NCBI GenBank assembly: GCA_035578175.1
Contig: JAQMRL010000004.1
Coordinates: 76,621,401 to 76,685,400, forward strand
Length of the DNA stretch: 64,000 nucleotides
Direction of reading: 5' to 3'
From: Catonia carolina
Taxonomy: Eukaryota; Arthropoda; Insecta; Hemiptera; Achilidae
The notes under the pieces were generated by a model that worked only from the letters and a program-made list of their open reading frames with translations, was not told where the DNA came from and searched no databases. Shown here piece by piece: positions 54,301 through 63,300 of the stretch (position 1 is its first letter; every line of letters starts with the position of its first letter). A program made the position numbers and the translations under genes.

Positions 54301-57300
54301 ACGACGGGTTATCGGGCAAATGGAAGTCGAAACTTGTCGTACAGTAATATCCAATTTCATGGACAGAGTTGATGCGTGCCAGCGCAGTAGAGGAGGACAC
54401 ATGCATGACATCATTTTTCATACATGAAATCGGAAGGTAAGATGAACTTGTTGATGTATTTATTTTCAGTTTTTCAATAAAATAAATCTCTTAATTTGAT
54501 ATATCAAAACCGGCGCTCTTTTTGAATCACCCTATATTAAAAGTAACTGTGAACGCAAAATCACTGTCACCGTGATCATAGTGACTGGTTGAAACAGTGA
54601 ATGCTCTACACTAGTTGTGACACTTGCAATATCGCTTATCCAGAATAACTTTTATATTTTTTTTTTTGTTGTTTAATTTCAGAGTTAGCTGAAGATGAAG
54701 ATCAGTTTAGTTTTAAAGTTGTCTTTCATGGACCAGGTAATCGTAGTTACATTCTTGGTGCCGATACTCAGGAATCTATGGAGCAATGGATGAAAGCACT
54801 TGCTTGTGCCAGTTATGATTATATGAAATTAATGGTGGCAGAATTACAAAGGCAATTAGATGAAATGGAAGGTAAGTTATTTATTATTTAATAAGGAAAT
54901 ACTATAATAAAAATCTGGTGTGAAACACTCATACAACTTTCTCTTGCCAGTGTAAATAATTTAAACAATATAACCTAACATTAGTAATAAAACATAAGAA
55001 ATAAACAAAAAACTAACCTCAACAAACATAAACTAATTTTAATCATGAGTGAAAGACGCAAAATGAAAATCAACCTTAGTTTGGCTTAGAAATACGGAAA
55101 ATCACTCTTTCTCTCTAAACTATGCTCTGTAGAGAAAAATGTTCTAAATAAAAGTTGTAGATCTTGTAATTTTCTATAAATTTAATTATATACACTTTTG
55201 TCGTAAAATGCATACTAAGGCCGAAATGTTGAAAAAATTGATTTTTCTCACGTTTTTGTGAGAAAAAAACAGAAAATCGCAAATTACCGCTAAACTAAGC
55301 GTTCTACAAATAAATGCTTGAAATAAAAGTTGTAGAATTTTAAATTCTCTACAACTTTTATTATATAAATGTTTGCTCTAAATTGCATATTAAAGCCGTA
55401 ATCTTAAAAAAAACTGTTTTTACGTGAAAACACCCTCACCAAGAATTTCAGCAAACATGACGCCTACCCTATCTTGTAGCGAATAAAAAATTGAGTAAAT
55501 GAGGCGATTTTAAAAAAAATCGTAGGACCAGTTTTTGAGAAAATCGCAAAAAAGTGAAAAATTATACGAATAAACTACTACTTCCGGTTGACCGATTTTG
55601 ATGAAAATGTTCGTGTCCGGTCTGGTAAGGGTATGTAACTTAAGTTTCAAGTTTCAAGTTTGTACGACGTTCCGTTCTTGAGATATTTTGTATACACACA
55701 CACACAGACCAATCGCTAAAAACTTGTTTTTTGGGTTCAGGGGGTCTGAAAATGTATAGATCCGGTGAAAACTCGATTTCGAAAAATCGACATGAAAACA
55801 ATACTTTCTATTCTATATATTCATATAGGCAAGAGAAAGTAAAAAAAGGATGTGCCATTGCGTGCGTACAGTAAGCTTCTATAGTAGAATTAAAAGCAAA
55901 ACAAACCTGGAGCAGTAACGGTAGGGAGAGCACTCGAGGCTCTCAACCTCGAGTGTTACCACTATGTGCAGGTGTTACCAGCACTGGCGCTGTAACGCAT
56001 CGTTTGCGTGCGAAAATTGTTCCAAAAATACGGTACTAACTTGTTTGCAATTTAAGAAAGTACAGTACACTCGTTATTGCAAAAGTGGAGCACTACTGAA
56101 ATATAACAACGCTTTCATGGAAGGTTGCCATGAAAACTGCTCAGCGCTGATTGGCTGAGAGCAAGCCGAGCCCCCGTCCGGCGGCTTTGAATCCTTTCGC
56201 CCTTGCTAGCTCCAGGTTTGTTTTACTTAACAATCACACGGACTGTCATTTTACGCCTAATAAAAACTCTTTTATTTCATTCTTACTTACTTACTTACTT
56301 TACTATGTGGGCGTTCAGGCTTCTGCAGCCCCTCCTCACCGCGACCTAAAAGATCTTTTGTGATTACCCCTATTCCTTATTTAAGCAAGCCCCACACTTT
56401 CAATAAAGCGCAGGATCTGCCTAGGATCTAGTGCACTTACCTGAGAAGGTGTTAACACATCCTTACCCATCAGCGCTCTTCTTTTGCAGCCAACCACTTT
56501 GCAACTGCATAAAATGTGCTCAGCCTTCTCTTCTGCCTCATGACAGAATCTACACAGGCTCTCTTCAGCAATTCCTATCTTGGATAAATGATACCCAAGA
56601 TTACAATGACCAGTCATCAGGCCCAGTACCCTCCTCAAGTCCTGTCTTCCTAGTCTATTATATATCCCAGCCTTCCTGCTGGAATAGGCAATGAATTTCT
56701 TTGCCTGCTCACACCCTGGCACCTGTTCCCAATAGGAGGTTTTAGCCTCCTCTTCCCAGGCCCTAACTATAACTCTATAATAACCCTCACCAATTCCGCA
56801 GAATGGCTCTGGGCCTATGAAGTGAGAGGCTGCACCTTTCTTTGTTAAGGCATCCGCTCTCTCATTTCCAGGCACTCCCTGGTGCCCCGGCACCCAGCGC
56901 AGCGTCACCACGTTACGCTTGGCCACGGCATTCAACACCTCCCGACAATCATAGGCCAATCGCGACTCAAAAGTACAAGAACTCAGAGCCTTGATGGCCG
57001 CCTGACTGTCGGACAAAATATAAATGTGCGACCCACTGAGGCGCCTATCAATACACCTCTCCGCACAGACCTTAATGGCCAATATTTCAGCTTGGAAGAT
57101 GGTTATGTTACACCCAAGGGCCAGGGAAATCTTCCCCCAGGCCCCCCACTCCCGCTCTTCCGCTCATCACTGAGCCGTCAGTATACCATACGGTAGCTCC
57201 TTCTGGTATCACTGGCTGTTCCTCCGCCCACTCCTGACGATCAAAAATTTCCACCCTCAGTGTGTCAAAGAATTCGTATGCTTTATCCATACGGTCCCGA

Positions 57301-60300
57301 GGACCACCCACCACACCCATCCCCTCAATCACTTTGAAGATCTTGGTGTGGCCCATCTCTTCTGATGGGACCCCGATCTTGCCCTCCAGCCTCAAGGCAG
57401 TTCTAATCGCCTCCTTTCTCACTTGAATATGAAGAGGAGGCAAATCAAACATCGCCTCCATAGCAGCCGTTGGTTTTATTTCATTCAGTTTCATTCCTAA
57501 AAATTTCAAAAAAATTACCATTTATTTATAAAGAATTTGTAATAGAACAACGTTTGAACCAAATTTTTCCGTTTTCATTTACGACCAGAATAAAAATTGA
57601 TAAAAATATTTTCTTTTAGTAATATCAATTTACGTACGAAAACGTGTCACTAAATCACTAAAAAATACAAAAACATATGTTTAGCTGTTGTTTAGGTCAT
57701 CAGCCGAAAAGCTGGTTTGAACCTGTAGAGGTTTTACTAAGTAAAATGAGGAGTGAGGTGGTTTACCGTTGCCTTCCTCACTGAATAGAAAAGTATGCTA
57801 TCAGCATGCCGGGCCCTCTGAAAAGCACATATTTTCCACTCTGCAAATGACACCTTCACTTCATTCACCACAGGGTCTGGCTGTATAATGAAATCCATTA
57901 CTTTCAGAGGAGATAACTCTGATTAGTGTCTTTTACACCTCTACCTCTTCTGTTCTTAAATGATTCAGTCATTTAATTGGCTGACCATGTGATAAGAAAC
58001 AGAACTATTTATTTTAGCCCAGCAATGAACAGATTGAGAGTAAATAATTTGACTCTCCACCTGTCTGTTATGGGCAATGTTTAGCTATGTACATAAATAA
58101 GGCATTGCATTGTAAAAATAACAAAGTTTAGATATTGCAAATTGATACACTTATTCAAAAGGTATCACACATTTTGTTCAACAAAGTAACGTGCTGGATG
58201 AACGTATTAGGGTAATTATCACCTTGTACATTTGTAATGCTACAAGCTTACTATGGTGTAATTTTATCTTATAATCCGGTGTGCCATATTAGTTTGAGGG
58301 TAATTTATCTCAGAGTAACGTAGAAAGAATTTTTGAAATTCAAAAAAAACTTAGGTGCATGATGGGAGTCAACCACTTAACCTCATGCAGATCATTGTTT
58401 AAGGAGCTTAAATTACTTACAGTTCTTTCTTTGTACGCATTTGAAATATTTTTTTCCCCTTGCATCCAGGAGACTCCAAAGGGAGTATAGGACATGTCAA
58501 GATAAACCTGATAAACTGAAAGTTTGTAATATCACACAAAATAAAAAATAAAAAAATCAAACATAATGATAAATTCATCACTTACCAATAATTTTTTCCC
58601 ACTACTGCTTAACTCAGTAGGCTTGTCATGAACCCCATTGAATCAAATATCACACAAAATGAAAAATAAAAAAATCAAACACAATGATAAATCCATCACT
58701 TACCAATAATCAGTAGGCTTGCCATGAACCCCTTTGTATCAAATAGTACACAATATTTGTTTAATTAGAAGTTAAATATTTTTCAATCAAAACTATTTAG
58801 AAAGGAATTCGTGCTCACTATAAAATGTTTCCTCAATCAAATATTGTTTTAGCTTTTTTTTAAAATGACTTAAATTGTCACAACTTTTGAAACCTTGTGG
58901 CAATTTATTGATGTATTTTCTACCTACATAAGTTGGTTTTTATTAAAAAAATTTAGGGTTGTGATTAGCAACATAATAATCGATTCTGTTTCTTGTGTAG
59001 TGGTTGTGAACATCTAAATTCTGTAAAACGGTATTTTTCTTTACGTACATTATCACTTCAAAAATGGACAATGAAAGAACTGTGAGCAATTGCAGCTCTT
59101 TAAATAGTGATCTGCATGAGGTAAGGTGGTTGACTCCCATCATACACCTAACAGCTTTTTTCTGTATTTTAAAAACTCTTTCCATGTTACCCTGTGATGA
59201 ATTACCCCATACTAATATGGCATACCTGATATGAGATAAAATTAAACCATGATAAGCTGCTATAAGCAATTTTTTATCATTTAATCTGGCAATTTGTTTT
59301 AATGTAAATACCCCAGATGATATTTTACCACAAATTTGATCGGTGTAATAATCCCATGATAGGGTCCTATCTAGTAACACTCCTAGAAACTTCACCGTTT
59401 GCACATGATCCAAGATATAATTTTGTATAAATACATCCACTTCTCCGTTTTCCCTTATATTATGTTTGTTTTTCAACTGTAAGTACTGACACTTTTTCCC
59501 ATTAACTTAACATTAAGTGATCATGTATGTAAAGCAAAAACCTTTTTTACAGAATTTAAATGTCCACAACCACTACTCAAGAAACAGAATTGATTACTGT
59601 TGTAAATCACAACACTGAATTGTTTGAATGAAAACCTACTTATGCAGGTAGAAAATACATCAATAAATTGTCACAAAAGTCGTTGCCACGAGTCAGCTGT
59701 TTAACAGCTGATTTTCGGAAACGAAGGTTCCTGGTTCTAATCCTAGTAAAGGTAGTTACTTTTATACGGATTTGAATACTAGACAGTGGTTACCGGTGTA
59801 ATTTGATGGTTGGAATTCAATTAACCATGCTTTCTCAGGAATGGTCGGCCTTGTTCTGTACAAGACTACATATCATCTCATTGGGTCATGGGGTTACTTA
59901 TTGTTCTGAATTGAAAAGATTGCAATGTACATACATTAGGGATAAAAAAAGTTGTCACAAGCTTTAAAAAGTTTTGATAACTCAAGTTTGTTTAAAAAAA
60001 GCTTAAAAATTACTTGATTGATGAAATATTTTAGATTGTACACGAATTTCTTTCTAAATTGTTTTTGGTTGAACTATAAAAAATATAAACTACCCAAGTT
60101 ATAAAATTTAAAATAAATTACTAACTAAAAGTACTGTAATACATCTAATGTAACTGATTTGAATATTTTGTTTGATTGCCTAACAACAGATGTTTTTTAA
60201 TTCCTTAATTAATTTTTTTTAAATAAAACAAACAAATACAATCAACAGGCGCTAAAGGAAGTACTGTATCAGAGCTTCAATAAAACCAAGTTTCACAGAC

Positions 60301-63300
60301 TTAAGCAAAGTGTAACCAATCAACAGGAGTCAAGAAACTAACTGTAACTGCAGACTTCAAAAAGCTACAAGAAAACAAAGTAAAGTGTAACCAATCAACA
60401 GGAGTTGATTGGTTAACTCCAATTTCTGGTAATTTCTTAACAGGAGTTCAGAAACTAACTGTAACAGTGGACTTCAAAAAGCTACAAGAAAACAAAGTAA
60501 AGTGTAACCAATCAACAGGAGTTGATTGGTTAACTCCAATTTCTGGTAATTTCTTAACAGGAGTTAAGAAACTAACTGTAACAGTGGACTTCAAAAAGCT
60601 ACAAGAAAACAAAGTAAAGTGTAACCAATCAACAGGAGTTGATTGGTTAACTCCAATTTCTGGTAATTTCTTAACAGGAGTTAAGAAACTAACTATAACA
60701 GCGGACTTCAAAAAGCTACAAGATAACAAAGTTAAGTGTAACCAATCAACAGGAGTTGATTGGTTATAAGAACCTATTTCAACAACTAAGAAGACATGAT
60801 TATCCCTGTAAGCTGTTTCAAAGCCTTTTTTAAACGCTTTTATTTAACTTACTCTTGGATCCATCAAATCTTGCAACTTAAAATTTTAATACTTCTACCG
60901 TATCAATATGAATCAAACTTTGCACACTTGTTTATCTTCGATGACAATATGCTGTGGAGGTGTTTGTAAAAAAAAATTTTTTAATTTAAAAAAAAATTTT
61001 AAAAACGCTTTTATTTAACAATTACTTAAAAAAATTAACTAAAAAGAAAAAAATAAAAAAAATTTACAAAAAAATCACAGAAAAAAAAATTACAAAAAAA
61101 TCAAAAAAAAAAATTAAAAAAAAAAATTTTAAGAAACGCTATTATTTAATAATTAATCAAAAAGTAATGAACTAAAAAGAAAAAAGAAAAAAATTTACAA
61201 AAAAAAATCACAGACATTACAGTTAAAAATAAAAGCGTGGCGCATTAATATATATAATATTTATTGTAAAATATTCGTTGTAAAATATTATATATATTAA
61301 TGCGCCACGCTTTTATTTTTAACTGTAATGTCTGTGATTTTTTTTTGTAAATTTTTTTCTTTTTTTCTTTTTTTTCATACGTACTTGATAAGTTCGCAAG
61401 ATTTCTTTTTGAAATATTATTTAAAAAATTTGTTGGTTAAATAATTATATTAAAAAAAAAATGAAATAAATATTATGTAATTAACAATTATTGTACTGTA
61501 ATATTATTCCATTAATTTTATAAAAGTACTTAAAATCAATCTTCAAAAATGCACACTTTTCTTTCATTTAAGAGCTATTCTATGAATGCAATTGTAGTAG
61601 TGAGTAATACTGCAGGTTGTGTATGTGTGGTGCATGACAACAACCAGATGAATCACAACACGCTGTTCAAGTGTATTAGAATCAAAGTTGTAGACAATTT
61701 CAAAATCTACAACTTGTATTTCAAACATTTTTTTGTATAACGCTTATTTTAGTGGTAATTAGTGATTTTCTATATTTTTTTTCATGAAAATCTGTAAAAA
61801 TTTTAATTTTTTTAAGATTTCAGCATTAGTTTGCATTTAACGACAAGTGTATATAACCAAATTTATAGGAAATTAAAAGATCTACAAATTTTATTTTAAG
61901 GATTTTTCTCTACAGAGCCTAGTTTAGCAAAAATCATTGTAGTCCAAACGAAAAAAAGTATGTTTTCGACCCTAACCTTTTTTCCTTTGCCCTGATTTTC
62001 TCCTAAACTATTGGAGATAGAGTTCTGGGACAGGTTTTTTACAATTTGTCAGCTCATTTTACATAAAACGTATTTAATTAACACCCTAAAAATTTCAATG
62101 AAGGAGCTGAATTTCAGGTGAAATCGTTGACTCTGTATAACTCGCCAACGAAGGATTTCCGGACCCATGTTTATACGAACGTTTTTCATTATTTTGATGA
62201 AAGGAATAAGCTTGTGCAGTATGGCAGATTCCTCCTAAAACACCCTGTATGCGAGGGCTATTCAGAAAGTAGGGAACGTTTTGTAAATAAACAAAAACTA
62301 TGTAAAAGAAAATTTTTTTATAATATACATCTGAAAGAGTGACTAAAATACTACTTTTCTACATAGTCACCAAGCAAATTGAGGCACTTGTCATAGCGGT
62401 GGACAAGCTTCAAAATTCCTTCGTCATAGAAATCCGCCGCCTGCGACCGCAGCCACTCAGTGGCGCGCGCCCGGAGTTCCTCGTCGTCGTCGAAGCGCTG
62501 TGTTGCTAGTCAGTTCTTCATTCTTGGAAACAAGTGAAAATCACTCTGTGCAAGATCAGGACTATAGGGTGGATGAGGGAAAACCTCCCATTTGAATGAA
62601 TCAATGAGTTCTTTTGTGCAGTTTGCCGTGTGAGGTCGGGCATTGTCATGAAGAAACACAATTTTTGACGACAACTTTCCTCGGCGCTTGTTTTGAACTG
62701 CTCTCCTAAGGTTGCGCAATGTTTGGCAGTACCGATCAGAGTTTATTGTTGCACCACGCTCGAGAAAGTCAATGTGCAGCACACCCAAAACACGGGCGCG
62801 CGTCACTGAGTGGCTGCGGTCGCAGGCGGCGGATTTCTATGACGAAGGAATTTTGAAGCTTGTCCACCGCTATGACAAGTCCCTCAATTTGCTTGGTGAC
62901 TATGTAGAAAAGTAGTATTTTAGTCACTCTTTCAGATGTATATAATAAAAAAATTTCTTTTACATAGTTTTTGTTTATTTACAAAACGTTCCCTACTTTC
63001 TGAATAGCCCTCGTATTTCAATGCCCATGTACAATATTAGTTTTAGATTCTACTTGTAGAAAACAAATGATTGAAGCTTGACTGCTCAGAAGTCTAACTG
63101 AGCTGCTAATACATCTTCCCGTACTTCAATTGTAGTTTTTACTTTCTCTTGCCTATATGAATATATAGCAAGGAAAGTATTGTTTTCATGTCGATTTTTC
63201 GAAATTGAGTTTTCACCGGATCTACACGTTTTCAGACCCCCTGAACCAAAAAAACATGTTTTTAGTGATTGGTCTGTGTGTGTGTGTGTGTGTGTGAACA

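Larger units (their letters stand above)
58255..60065 (+). pseudogene. CR1/L2-type LINE 3' fragment, split by two later insertions
   Basis: Plus-strand ORF2 remnants at 58255-58447 continue at 59514-59676 and 59952-60065. The gaps are filled by a minus-strand LINE copy (58448-59513) and an S2 SINE (59677-59951). The final part carries a decayed 'LKNYLIDEIF' end. Confidence 0.8.

Noticed and set aside
56882..57196. Plus-strand ORF in the GC-richer segment
   Set aside because: Shadow of the minus-strand RNase H LINE.
60448..60769. Repeat proteins on both strands
   Set aside because: The frames exist only because the 117-bp unit is a multiple of three; no other coding signal.
60309..60769. CRISPR-like array
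   Set aside because: Units are full-length tandem repeats without unique spacers, in an intron of an animal gene.
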